From contig JAYMTL010000005.1 of the NCBI GenBank assembly GCA_036897445.1, positions 186,001-250,000 on the forward strand: 64,000 bases of DNA, in the 5' to 3' direction. Under the pieces are notes generated by a model. It was not told where the DNA came from. It worked only from the letters and a program-made list of their open reading frames with translations, and searched no databases. A program made the position numbers and the translations under genes. The stretch is from Pelargonium tetragonum. Its lineage: Eukaryota; Streptophyta; Magnoliopsida; Geraniales; Geraniaceae. Of the stretch, positions 26,466-39,100 are shown one piece after another. Position 1 is the stretch's first letter; each line of letters opens with the position of its first letter.

Positions 26466-26685
26466 GGGCAGATATTTATTCCCATTTTTCAGGCCTTTAT
26501 TTATTTTCAAAGGTAATATTCAGTAAGTACAGTAGTCTATAGAAAGCTCGTTTTACTCTCTTTCTGAGCCGGTTTCCGTAGTAAGTCACAAGGATTTATG
26601 TAAAGGGGGCTTTAGCTGGGATCAGGTACGCTTCGTTTAGAATAGAGATAAGTCACTTCTGTTTCGTAAAAGCCTTTAGAAAACT

Positions 26686-26943
26686 ATGGCTAGGTTTTTC
26701 CTACTATTTAAGTTTGCGGCTATATCCTTGCTTTCAAAAGGAGGGTTAATAAGGTCCCCTAAAGAGTTTAGTACCAGTCTTGCTTGGTTGGATATTTCAA
26801 GTTTAAAAAGGAATTTCGAAAATACCTTTTTGACTAGAGCTTCCAAATGTCGCGTGAAATTAGGGAAGAGAGACTTCTACAATAACGCGGGGGTCCTTAT
26901 CTGTCGAGAAGTTCAATTAGATAGAGATTGTATCCCATATTAA
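26686..26943 (+). CDS. Unrecognised 85-codon open frame
   Basis: This frame starts at an ATG and ends at TAA. The product has a hydrophobic N-terminus (ARFFLLFKFAAISLLSK, which could be a membrane or signal segment) and then a charged part with three Cys. It matches no family I know. It lies about 220 bp after the fragment at 26330-26465, in the same frame but separated from it by stops. I see no TATA box, splice pattern or related copy. A chance open frame is more likely than a gene. Confidence 0.15.
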   Translation: MARFFLLFKFAAISLLSKGGLIRSPKEFSTSLAWLDISSLKRNFENTFLTRASKCRVKLGKRDFYNNAGVLICREVQLDRDCIPY

Positions 26944-26949
26944 GGGCCA

Positions 26950-29450
26950 GACGAATTTCAAAGGACTGTGCCGAGAATTCTTTTTAATTTACCTAATTTA
27001 AGAATTTGAATATCCAAGCGTAGACTTTCATTTTAATATAGATGTATATATAGGTAAAGTAATTGCCCGATTTCAGAGTAATACTTAATTTAGCGAGTTT
27101 TTCTTGTTCTGCAGGGTCGAATTTGTTAAGTTATAAGGAACCCACGAGTAAGACGGTGAGACTTTTAAGCAAGATATCTACTACATACTCAGCATTAGTT
27201 CTATTTTCTAGTGGTCTCTCTCTTAAGAAAGAGCTTTTGCCCAATGTCAATGTCTAAGTATTTCCAGTCTGTCATTTTTTTAATCCTGAAGCTAAGATTT
27301 TCTCTATCAAACTAAGGCTCTTTAATAAACAAGGTTAGGTGTAAGGTTCTCCTTTACTTCGCTTTGAAATTGAAAAGGTCCCCGTTTGGGATACAAATTG
27401 ATTTTGGGGTTTCTTAGTTGATGATAGATCCGGCCGTGAAAACTTATACGATTCCCCCGACACCGGGATTGTCTCGAAGAGTAATGAAATTTTTATGGTA
27501 GAGTCTCTAGTTTATGCTTTTATAGTACAGGGGTGTAAGGAATTCCTTTGTAAATCTCCTGGCAGATAAAGAGTTTCCTGGTCCAGAGTTGTAGAGAATC
27601 TCTCCTCTAGCTTACTCTTAACAGGCCTTTGCCTAGATTGGGAGAGTTTCTTTACTTAATAGTCAATGCACTTCTGTCTCGATTTTTTAAATAAGCAGGG
27701 CTCTAGAAGGATTGCCCCGTCTTAAATGAAAGTATATACCTCAACCTCTAAGCAGCCTAGGGCGGTAATTTCGAGTTTATGCTACTAACAAAATGAAGGA
27801 ATTCGTCGCTATTAAGAATCCGACAAAGGCTCTAAAGTTATGCTTAACCCTAGGTCAAAAAATTCTCTGGCTAATTAAGCAGAGTGCAGAGGGGTTACTA
27901 CACCCGTTAAGATACTTATTCAGAAAAGAATAAAGAAAATTTCTTCGAAGCAGTATTTATTTCATAGTATAGCTAGTAGCGCACCTTCCTTCGTTTTATA
28001 CGCACAGGGTACAAGGTCCGCGGATGGAGGAGACTCCTCATGGGTCTTTTTTTATATCGAGGTATAAGCTAACCCACTTTCTGGTAAAGTTGAGGTGTCC
28101 TTAGTAAAACGAGCTTACTAAAATTGTTGTACAACGCTTTTCAATATGGACTTGAGTAGTATGCTGGGGAGCCCTTGCCATATGGGTACCCATTGAGAGT
28201 TCATTTTTTGCTAAGACCACTCCTTTTGTTTTGGGGCATAATTGTGGGGTTTGCTAGTGAAGGAGAATACTTTATATAAGGGTTGGGTTCACTGCCCCGA
28301 CATCTAAAATTAATGTTTTCTAATCAATTTATTCTAAATAAAGGAAAACCAAAGATAAGTGAGGATATTCTCATTCGAAATTGCATTTTCATTATTTCCA
28401 TGTATAAAATATTGTATATAATATAACTTTTGCCGACATGTGTACTAGGACTCTCTCTAAAGCCTTTTATTAGTTTTGATATCCTTTCTTAAAAGAGGGG
28501 ATATCCCAGAAATGAAACTTATAGCTTTAAATTCTTTGTTTTAACCTCGGTTAGGTAGATTATAAGTTCAGTTTTTCCTTTATTTATATTTGTTGTTTGA
28601 CTTATATACCCTGAATTTAGATTTTGGGCATATGAGATATTAAGAGAATAGCTGCCTTGAATTAGGAAAATTCTCTATATATATATTCTGGATACCTACT
28701 TCCTAAAAGGCTTTTTGCTAACGTAGCTTTGAGATATCTTGTACCAGCCGCCGCCCGCTCTGGTAAATTAATAAGAAATGTATAAACAAAGTCTTCAGTC
28801 TAACTTACAAGTTAGACTTATCCTGGGAAAACAAAAGAAATTGAAATAAGATCAAGTCCCTCGGCTCTTCCGGGCACTAATGACAAAAGGGACACCTACC
28901 AAACTTTTTTTTATAAGACATAAGAAGTTTACTAGAATCCGAGAGTTCTGTTGTACAAAAACTTTTATAAAGTATAGGTTTATCCGAAACTGGAATGAAA
29001 GACAAAAAAATCGCTCCTCTGAGCCTTGAAAACTAAAACAAGTTGGAAATACTACAACACTTAATTACAGTACGATTTGACAAAGCAATTAGAGAGTCTA
29101 TCCATAGAAAAGTACTTTTCTTTTTACTTACCCGCCCAGAGCGTAGATAGAACATAGATAAGATTCCGGATAGACATTAGTTTCTATAGTTTTTAGTATA
29201 ATAATCCAGATATGTCTAACTTTTTTCTATTACATAATTTTTTATTTAAACTTAGCCAAAGCATTGCAACTTAACTTTATCATTATAGATATACTTGATT
29301 CTGATCTATAATCTTATATTTCATTTGGTTAACTCTACAATTCAGTCAAGCCGTAACTTCAGCCTTCTAATTTTCTTGGTAAATTGCAATTCTAAAAACT
29401 GCTAAAGTTAATTGTTTAAGTACGCCCAAGGATTCCTATAGTTACACGCT
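26950..29450. other. Gene-free stretch
   Basis: Only a 64-codon plus-strand frame (27063-27257) without motif. The sequence from 27.2 to 28.1 kb is slightly richer in G and C than its surroundings, but I find no RNA fold, tRNA or coding signature. Confidence 0.5.
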
Positions 29451-29794
29451 TTTCAGAGTTTTTCTTAATCTCGTAAATTCGCCAAGTCCTGCAAATTTGA
29501 GTCATTCAAAATATCCACTTCCTTACTATATAGATGCCCTGTTATAGAACTATCTAGGACTCCTCCTTTCCATAAAAATTCTATAATCTTAAAGTTTACA
29601 GCCGAGTAAAGTATCCTTTATTAAGGACTTAAGTCTCTACATCCCGAAGTCTTAACGCTTTCCTGAAAGCTTAGGAAAAGCATACTAAATAGAGGTCTTT
29701 CTTTTTTGTATTAATATAAATGGAAAAAGCCCTACACGAGTTTTTTATAAGGTGTAGAAAACTAAGCCCCAGTAGGGGTTGCAAAAAAGGCAAC

Positions 29795-30199
29795 TTAAGT
29801 AAGGCAGAACCCAGTAAATTTGGGAGTTTTTACAAGTTTTTTAACCTTTTCTTCTTTACTCTTTATCGGTAACGGGCATTCCTCAATTTGTTGCATTTTC
29901 TTTTTGTATATAACCCAGACCCAACTCCTGCTAAAACTTCTTAAGACCCTATGTCCGGTGCTTTGAATCTTTTTACAGATTGAAATAATAAAGTTCCTAG
30001 CTTTAAGCTTTATGGAGGTTAGAATATAGACTACACTTGGCAAAAATCTTGACAAATTCTCAGACAAGTACTTAAATGGAGGCTTACTGCTTAAAATTAG
30101 GACTAATAACATATCACGTAACTCTAGTTTTAGCAAAGGAAAATAACCAGATTTAGAATGTAGGGAACTCCTAACAAGGAGCTGCTCTCTCGATTTCTA
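29795..30199 (-). CDS. Unrecognised open frame of about 133 codons
   Basis: Stop to stop this is one of the longest standard-code frames in the window, though no ATG lies near its start (the first useful start is TTG at 30136). The product is hydrophobic in its first half and basic in its second, with WVWVIYKKKMQQ followed by KSKEEKVKKLVK. Composition looks more coding-like than most frames here, but I recognise no domain. Beyond the stop at 29795 the same frame continues to about 29455 without TGA but with several TAA or TAG triplets. It may be a decayed gene of unknown kind or chance. Confidence 0.2.
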
Positions 30200-30207
30200 A
30201 ATCGAGA
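30188..30207. repeat. Perfect 9-bp inverted repeat, 2-nt spacer
   Basis: TCTCGATTT, then CT, then AAATCGAGA. It overlaps the upstream edge of the open frame on the minus strand. No T run follows, so it does not look like a terminator. Confidence 0.85.
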
Positions 30208-30209
30208 AT

Positions 30210-33200
30210 TGGCTTGAGTAATAGGTATGGACCTTTTATTTTAATCTTAAAAATTTTTAATAAACTTGCTTTGAAAAAGAGACATCTCATCCAAGGGTAA
30301 ACTAGATACGAGGAGGATGTTAGCCCTTAAGGAAACCCTACAAAAGAGTAATATCAAAAGTCTTATATATACTTTAATTCTTATAAAAGTCAAAAGGCAA
30401 CAATTGATGAACAATTCTGTAAGACAGAGCGCGGGAATTCCGTTGCATAGTCATTTGTCTTATAACTTTCTTAAAGAAGATTCTAAACGAACTCCCTAAC
30501 TATTTTCTCATTAATTTCATATAAAGAGTATCCTTGAACCCGTGTTATGCATTTACAGAATCCTTTTAATTTAACAAAGACTTTAATTTAAAAGAGGCGC
30601 CTTTCTTCTAATACTACTATTTGATTTATTTCTATCTAAGCGATTCCTTGGTTTCGGGATAAAAAAGCAACGGGATTCCTTTTTATTCTGGCTATTGTAA
30701 TAAACGAAGCCCTCACCTTATAAAAAGGGGATTTTATACATTAAATATAAATAAGAGCAATCCACTTTTATGTCCCTCAATTCAACTTACGCAAGTTAAG
30801 AAAGAAGGTATAGGTCTGAAGGTTTATAGGGGTTTTTGTGGTTTCCTTTATCCATTCAGTTTTAAAATAGGAAAGTTACAAGGAACTTAGGTGTAAGGGA
30901 CCTTATAACTAATACTAGTAAATCTTTATTTGGGTTTCTTCTTTAGAGTTGGAGGAGTCCTTTTCTCAGCCAGTTAAAGCGGAGTCTTAAGAGTAAAAGT
31001 AAAGTGCGGAAAGGTTTCTAAGCCGGGGATTCCCTAAATAAAAATGGTTTAAGCTAGCCAAGGTTTCTTCATGAGTGAGATTATTGGATTGAGTCATTTT
31101 GTAAAATTTTTATTTTGAGAGTTCTCTGCCCTCTGTCTAGGGGTGTCCCATTCCTAAAGCAGAAGTATAGGGATTCCTTTGGTGTTAAATACAATGGAAT
31201 GAAACAGCATACTATTTGAATTTATTACAACCCGAGCTGTAGTACTTAAGATTCTCTGCGAAAAAATTTTTTAGGGTTCCCTTACGTTTCTCAGGAATTG
31301 CATTATAAATTTCAATTTTATCAAAAGCGCTTTTGCCACTTTCTTGGGCATCGAGATTCTTTTGTATATAATGCATGCTCTTTCCTGCATATAACAGGTA
31401 TAACTTGGGTGTCATTTTTAGTATAATATAGTGTACTTTACCGGGTTTGCCCAAAGTAAAAGCGTCCTAATCCCCTAAGTATCCTAAGAGCGTTACTTTG
31501 AACGGAATGATCCCCTTTGCTTTAGGTCTGCTCGATTCGGCAACTTAGTTTAGTTCAACATAAGAAAGACTTATGTCACTTCTTTTTAATTTAAGGTAAC
31601 CCTGGAAAGGAACTCCTAGCATATTTAGTGTAATATACCCCACTTCGAGTAAAGGGAAACCCCTTTCTAAATTAAATGCAAAATAAGTGAAGTTCCGCTA
31701 TACAAAAGGAATAAGAATTCTCTTCTAGAAACTTCTTTTTGTAAGTAGTTAAATGGATTCAGTCCTGTTCATAACGAGTACCTTTAGGATCGGGTATACT
31801 CAGTCGACAAGAGCTCCCCTTTCGGTTCTTGGCTTTAAAAGAAAGTTACTAAGTTTGTAGGCAGTAAGAACAGTTTTCCTCATATTAAAGTATAAAGACG
31901 CTTTTACATAAGAGTTCGACATATCCCTCTCTTTATCTTAAGCATGAAATCTACTAAAAGAAAAAGGGTCCCTATTGGGGCGGTATTCATAGCTTCTCTT
32001 ACCTCTAAAATAGGCATTTAGTACTTTAAGAATCTAAAAGAACACTCAATTTGTACTTTGACTTGAGTTAAAAAAGAGAAGTATCCTGTGCTCCCAAAAA
32101 CCTTGATTATAGGATACAAGAAGATTTGATATAAAACTTGTGAGTACATACCCCTGTAATATACTTTATTAGTTAGAACTCTCTTCACTTAGCTATATTG
32201 GCTTAAACTCTTCTTCCAAGAATACTTAGTAAGGGACGAAGATTTCGTTCTTTATCAGTAAACTTGTTAAAAGAAAGCTTACTCACATTCCAGTCCTAAA
32301 AATTTCTAGTTCCTTTTTCTGCTTTCTGCATATTAGTTGGCATTCTTATTTTATCTTTATAAAGGAATGCCCTAACCTTGAGGGATGCTGCTATGAAGGT
32401 GAGAGTATATAATTGTATCTTTGTTATTATAGATGGACGATACAACAAATAGAAGAATCCCTATTGTGTGAAATGCTTTTTTCAAAGGAACCCAGGACCC
32501 CTGTTTTTATAAAGCGACTGTATACCGCTACGCTCTTAAGTTGTTTAAGAAGACAAAAACTTAAATAAGTATAATAGAAAGAAACTCCCGCAATTCCGTG
32601 GGCCTCAAACAGTAGAGGTATTCTGAGAATTTTACCCTTAAGTTAAGAGAGATAGGAAAATAACTCAGGTGGTATGGAAAATGACCTAACTTACCACAAA
32701 TTTTAGCTTTTATAAATCTGAACGATATTATGAAACTAATTTAGGCAGTTATGAAAAAGGGCCCTTAGTAGTACAGATAAGTAGATAAACAAGAGTCCAA
32801 AATTCTGGAGTTCCTGATTCAACTTTGTGGCAACCCCATCATACTCTTTTCGAGGGTTGATTACTAAGTCAAGAGAAACCTTAATTTTAGTTAAGAATAC
32901 CCGTATATTTCTAGTACTTCTACTTGGGTAGCAGAGGCTGGATACTCTTGTATATAAGGGGCAATTTCTTATTTACCAGGACCTATCCTTTTTTTTCATG
33001 TCAAATTTGCTTTACGAGACTTTATCCCTCTTTAGCTATGCCGAAAACTGGGTATCCCTTTACTCTTGCTTTACATTCCCTAAAAGGGTCTTTCAAAAGA
33101 ACTAAAATGGGTGAGGCTGAGAAATTACCTAAAAATTCTATTCTCCTCTGTTCTAAGTGTCATCCCTGGCTGGGTCATGTACTATATATATATATAACTT

Positions 33201-35780
33201 CGGCAATCTAGATATACTTTTTTAGAATGGAAATCCCTTACTTTTTACAAAGGACAACGTATAATGGCTAATTGAGTTATTCAATTAGTGCGGCACTTTT
33301 CAATCAAGGATTGTACCCTCTAGTCTCTTAATAGTTTATGGAATACAGAAAGAGATTCAATTTATAGAAGTCCCATCGCTCAGGACCTCATATCTAAAAA
33401 CCTCTTAAAGATATACCCATAATTGCTACAAAAATTCTTTCTATTGACGAGATAAGCTTTTTCGTAAATATAAGCACAAAACTATAGGAGGTACCACTTT
33501 AGAAGAAAGTCGTACAAGGATTTTTTATTTTAAGAGTTCCCGGAAGTGGGAAGTAATAGAAAACAAATTTACTCGAGAAGGCTTACTCAAAGACTTTTAG
33601 AGTCAATTATCTTTCTTTAGACTACAAAGTTCTATTTTTCTTAATATAGTCAAGGAAAAGATGTCAGGTAAGTATAAGTATAGATAGGGCACCCTGTCGT
33701 AAAGAAGATCATAGTAATGCTTATGAAAGCTACATCTATGCATGTTGGTAATCCCTTTTTTAGTAAGCTCCGCTGAAAACTGCGGTAAAGTAGGGACCCT
33801 TCTTCTAGCTACAGGAAAACCTCTTTTTTATTTTTAAGAAAATCCTACCAGAGTCCTGCGGAACTTTATAATATAGAAAAAGACTTTTTATAATATAGGG
33901 ATACCCTACCCTAAGCGCAGTAGATGCAAAATTTTAGAGTATTTAATGGGTATCTGGGGCAATCTCTTAATAAATACTTGTCACTTTACCAGCAAGCCAG
34001 TACAACAATTATAGGCCTATACAAAAGGGGCCCTTGCAAGAATCATATAAACCGAAATTCTAAACAAGATAGCTTGTGAAACCCCTAATAGACAGCTCAT
34101 TTCTTATGAAAAATGAGTATTTCTACTTATATGCGATAGAAAGCCCGCCCCAAGAAAGAAGTTTTCTGCCTAGCCTCCCTTAAGGGTAAGATTAAAGGCA
34201 ACTCTGCTCTTAGGAAGTCTTAAAATGTCTTTTACTTTCTGCTGTACCCCTAACCCTTGTATTTAGTAAACGAGTCAGTAAGTGGCTGGAAAGTCCTTAA
34301 ACGCAGCTTTTTAAAACGCAAGGCTTTACCCGGGCAGTTTAAAAAAAGCAATTAGGCCTAATTTTAGTTCTCATTTAAAGATTCCCCTAGTTTGAGAAAA
34401 TCCGCTTTACTATACAAAGCACAAAGTTTTATTTAAGAATTTAGGGCTTGACTCTAGGGTAAAATTGACAAAAGGTAATGATATATCATCCTTTTGTGAG
34501 GTAATTTTCAGGATTTGGCAATGTCTGGAGCCTTAATAAAAACAAATAAGGAAAGCGTTGAATATGAATACAATGTAGGACTAGGCTCTTCCCTATAGGA
34601 TACCCCGTACTTCTTACTAAGGTTAATCTTGGCATTTTTCCAAAAAGAGTTGATTTATATAAGTTCTGCTTTTACCGGGCTCCCCTCAAAATCTACTGCA
34701 ATTCTAAGTTAGAAAAAATCCGCTATTCTATTTACTTCTGGAGGCGGTAACGCTATATCGTAAAAACGAGTTATTACTAGGCATTCCCAAAACTCAATAT
34801 TGTATTCGGGTGTTTCCTTACTCAAGTTCCCTGCCATACTATATAGGGTTTTTATCCCTTAAACTTCCGTTTCACTAATGCTCTAAACAGGTAAGACTCC
34901 CAAAGGGGCAATTTTTTAGTGCTTTATATGTACTTTTAATTTAAATTAAAAGGGTTAATACTTGCTATAGAGGACTTCCGGCAAGAAATATATATACCAA
35001 AAATCCCGCGTTCGTTTCTAATTTTATAATAAAATAAACTGCAGCTCTTTATACTTTTATCCAAGGATTGGGGCTCAGCTACAATTAGAAGCAGTCTATA
35101 GGGGCTTACTGTTTATCCGTTTTTTACTCTTGTACAAAGAATGTGTGAAGTTTCTATAACCTCCCAGTAACGGATTAATAGCACTAAAGCTAATAAAGGG
35201 AGTGCCTTTCTTTTTCAATTCCTGAGTTTGATTTTGATATTCTAGCTACGCATAAAAGTCTAACTTATTAAAGATTATATTCTGCTGCTTACTTAGTGGT
35301 GTATGGAAGCTCTGGGATTCCTTAAACTATATGTAGGTAAATCCTTTGTTTAGGACTCAATTTCAGTGAATTAAAATTCCTTTATGATATCGTGTGCGTA
35401 TCTATCTCCTATCCGTCTGAAAAGGGGTGTGTCTATAAACCAGAGACTAGAATCCATAAAAGACATGCCTTCTAGAATTCTGTACTTAAAGGAGTGAGCT
35501 TAAGCGAAAGCTTTCTTCATATATAAAACAAAACAGAAAAAATGATAGGAGTTCCTTGTTACTACAATTTTTAACTCAAAAGATTACGTATATTTTCAGA
35601 GTAATCCTAGATCTGGATTTCCCTCAAAAAGGAAGGAACTGGCTAATCAAATGTATTAGATTGGATAAGGCCTGCCAGCTGTATAAAAAAAAGATGCCAT
35701 AATTACTTAAATAGAGAGTTTTCACTTTACTAATTATACTTAGCCTTTCCACGGGACTTCCAGGGAAAAGGAAATTCTTT
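30210..35780. other. Gene-free stretch
   Basis: No gene recognised. Frames at 31212-31454 (minus, 80 codons) and 32924-33211 (plus, 95 codons) have no motif. A microsatellite-like TATATATATA run lies at about 33184-33195. A 20-bp perfect palindrome lies at 34933-34952. Confidence 0.55.
34933..34952. repeat. Perfect 20-bp AT-rich palindrome
   Basis: CTTTTAATTT joined directly to AAATTAAAAG, its exact reverse complement, with no loop. All but the two end bases are A or T, so chance is a fair explanation in this composition. Confidence 0.8.
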
Positions 35781-35786
35781 TTCAAG

Positions 35787-35859
35787 GGGTGTATAGCTCA
35801 ATTGGTAGAGCATTGGATTCTTAATCTAATGGCCGCAGGTTCAAAGCCTGCTATACCCA
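35787..35859 (+). tRNA. tRNA-Lys(CUU)
   Basis: Decodes AAG as lysine. All four stems form: acceptor GGGTGTA with TATACCC (one G-T), D stem GCTC/GAGC, anticodon stem TTGGA/TCTAA (one G-T), T stem GCAGG/CCTGC. The seven-base anticodon loop is TTCTTAA, giving CTT after the required T33. The discriminator base is A at 35859 and CCA is not encoded. The internal promoter is present: an A box within TAGCTCAATTGG and a B box GGTTCAAAGCC. No intron. No run of four T follows within about 60 bp, which is unusual for RNA polymerase III. The CUU anticodon and D arm resemble cytosolic tRNA-Lys of eukaryotes. The acceptor and T stems also resemble plant mitochondrial trnK, which has UUU, so an organelle origin stays possible. 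No gene neighbours it. Confidence 0.78.
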
Positions 35860-35984
35860 AGAAAGTAACTCGCACTAGGAAATAGATACTAACTCTAGGG
35901 AATAGAGGTAAGAAATTCTACTACAAGACCCCTTGCAAAACAAGGAAGAGTTTAGCCCCTAGTACAGTTATTATAATAATCCCC

Positions 35985-36195
35985 CAAAACAACACTTCTA
36001 TCTCATTCCTCCTTCCCTAACTCCGTTCTTACTGCTCTCCTTACTCGTAATACTGTTGCCGCTCTTACGGTTCCTTCTACTAATACTAAAAAGGGGTATA
36101 GCCCATAAAAAGTATGTATAAGTTAAGTAAGTCAAAATCAAGCAATAGAAATGAAAGCCAAGAAGGAAGTTTAGGTTAAGAGGTATTAACAAAAC
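35985..36195 (+). mobile_element. Gag-like retroelement fossil, copy 4 (fragment)
   Basis: The plus strand encodes a Ser/Thr/Val/Ala-rich linker (about 36000-36095) followed by a Lys-rich stretch, the same order as copy 2. The DNA also aligns: AAGGAAGTTTAGGTTAAG ending at 36180 against the block at 41824-41840, with one CpA/TpA difference. Broken and old, no ends seen. It lies about 130 bp after the tRNA-Lys, a position some LTR elements favour, but with no element ends this cannot be pressed. Confidence 0.35.
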
Positions 36196-39100
36196 ATTTA
36201 CAAATTCTTGGTAGTTAAGTCTTCCAACGGTGGTGTATGCTCCTTATTAAGTAATCGGATTCGCTTTATAGATACACAGTTTTAGTATCCAAACAAAAAG
36301 ATTTAGTAAAGCTATACAACAGTCCAAATCCCGAATTTTATTTTATCATAAAACTTAAAAGCACTTATCTAGAAACTTAAATTCATAAGAAGTTCTCTAT
36401 TTTCCAACTAGTACTTTTACTGAATTTATGAGGTACCCCTTTTTTATCAAAGAGTGGAGTTGAATATTTTTTTCTTTTTTTTATACCACAAGCTTCTAAT
36501 TAGGGCTCCCGGGGTTACCTAACACTCAGGGGAATAGACTCCTCTTTTAAAAGAGTAGGAATTCCGAAGCATTTCCTATAAGATCCTATAAGAAGCAGTT
36601 CATTTTATTAACGAAAAAACGAAAAGTCGGAACTCCTATAAATTAATGAATTTCTCAGATCTAGATTTATACAGCAAAAGCGAGCCTCTATCAAGGAATT
36701 AAAAGTCTCTATCTTTCCTTTTTCGCCTAGAAAGCCTACCCAGACTTGTAAAAGCAATAGTAAATAGTTAAGCAAAAAATTAATAAAGGGGGCACAAAAA
36801 AGCTAAAAAGAGCCCTTTCTCGAGTCTTCACATTTGCAAGCTGTTTAATATCTTTTCTTTAATCAAAAGAGGGGCCCATTATATATTAAAACGGGGTTTT
36901 AGGCAGGAGTCTAGGGTCTTTACTTTAAAGGAATTTTCTTAGTAAAAGGTAAGTATTGCAAATCAGAAAAACTCGGAGTCTTTTTTCCCTTAACCTAGAA
37001 AAGTTATGTTTAAGCTACTCTTCACTTTTATTAAGGGATATTTACTCGTGAATAAACTTTGCTCTTACTTCCGAAACGAAAATAGGAGCATGTTGGGAGG
37101 AACTTCTTAGTCGACTACTTTTAATTAGGGTTACCCATTACATTATATATAATACAAAAAAGTAGTTCTTCAGGCAGTTAACTTTACTGCAAGTCTCCCG
37201 CTAATTTGAGCTAAAGGGGACCCCTTTTTTACGTATTATATAAAGGTATAATAAAGCGTGGATTAGGGATCAGATCCTGTCAGGATTGCTTTTTAAGACC
37301 CAACGGAAGAAAAAGAGAAATAAAAGAATAAGCTAATACCAGAGCAGTCTCTATTAGATTCCGGAGTTACTGAGGTTGTATCTTTACTAAAAATTCGTTA
37401 AGTTTCTGAAAGCAAGAGTAATGGAAATCGCACGAAAAAGACTAAAACTTTAAATGGCTAAGAATGTAATACGAGCGAGATTTTCTAAATACTTATAAAC
37501 TTCTTTTTAGGTTTGGTGAGGATCCCCTTATCTTAATCTTTTAGAAACTCTTTGCGTTATGAGTTATTTTCTAGGAGTCTTTTTCATTCAATATAGGTGG
37601 CATTAAAAAGAAAAAGTTTGATGATATTAAAGTAAATACTAGGATGTCCACTTAATAGATTAAAATTTACGGTGTAATCGCTTAAATAGATATCTCTATT
37701 AAAAAGGGGAACCTCCCACTTGGGCGCCGTTACTAAAAAAAGACTTTAAAAAAGGCTAATAAAGAACCGGTTATCCATATGGGGATTGTGACTTTTACGT
37801 TCTTTGAGTACTTCAGGAAACACACTTGACTAATACCACTTATCACTAAGACTTATATCTAATATTTGGCCTTTCCTTATATCCTTAAAACCCTTGAGCT
37901 TCCTTTCTTTGGCATATCCCATACCTTCTCGAAAAAAAAATTTTTAACAGAATTTTAATTATCAAAAGCCCTCTTTTTAATGACTTATATGCGTAGGATT
38001 ACTATATGGTTAAAACTCTTTCAAGCCTCTGCGTGTTCATAATCCTAAGAATGACTTTTACATTCCCAGAAAAGGGGCAGTCTAAAACTTACTGTTTAAC
38101 CCCCACCTTATAAGTCTCTTTTTATTGCTTACCCTCCATTTTATACTACGGGGCCTCCTTAAAAATCAGGATTAATTTCATAAGGATTATGGTACTCCCA
38201 CAACCTATTTTATTACAGCTTTGCTTGTTTAATTAAGGACGTGCCATTGTACTTTGTAAATTGATGGAAAAATCCTTACTATCTATAAAAATTTCTACCT
38301 AAGGCTTAAATTCCCCTTTCTATTAAGTTACTAGCAATTCTAGATTTAATAAGTTTAACTAGGACAAGTAAAGATCGCATTTATAAGCTATAAGCACATT
38401 GGCCTAGAGGAATAAAGAATTTAATCCCGAAGTCAAATTGCAGAGTAGCTGAATTCTAGTCTAAGGGTTCCCTAGGTCAGTAAAAAATCACCCTTTTTAT
38501 TAGGCCGGAGTCCCTTAATATCTTTAAAAGTATACCCCGTAGGATCATTTTTATAAGCATTACCTATAGTAAAAGTAGTAAAAGAGACAACCCACATGAA
38601 AGGGCTTTTTGTTCCCTTTTTTGTATGGCGGAAGCGGAAATAGTTAAAATACTTGTGCCCACGTTGACAGGATGAAGCAAATATCCCCCTTAGCTAATAC
38701 AGGTATGGTTTCTCTTCTGTGACTGGATAAGATTCTATAGCTCCTCTTGCTCCAAGCTTTCCTTTTTAGTTAATACTAGCACTAAAAAAGGACTCGTTTA
38801 TGCCCTCAATGAGTTGCTAAACCCCTTTCTGGAAAGGTAAAGTCATATATAACTAACAAATTGAAGTGTTTAATTAGAGTAGTTTAGGTCTTTTGTTCAT
38901 GTGCAAACTCCTCATAGGAAATCTAGGAATCTTATAGTGCACTGATTTTTTTCCCACAATGCGCGTAAGGAAACCTGAATTATACGGGTATTAGCCCTTG
39001 TTTAAGGGACTTTCTCCTTCAGTAAGTAGATTCTAGAAATAGAGGAAACGAAGTTAAGGTAGATAATTTGTACTATAACTATATAAGAGTTTAGTAAGTT

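Noticed and set aside
32924-33211. 95-codon plus-strand open frame
   Set aside because: No ATG start, no domain; composition like the neighbouring frames.
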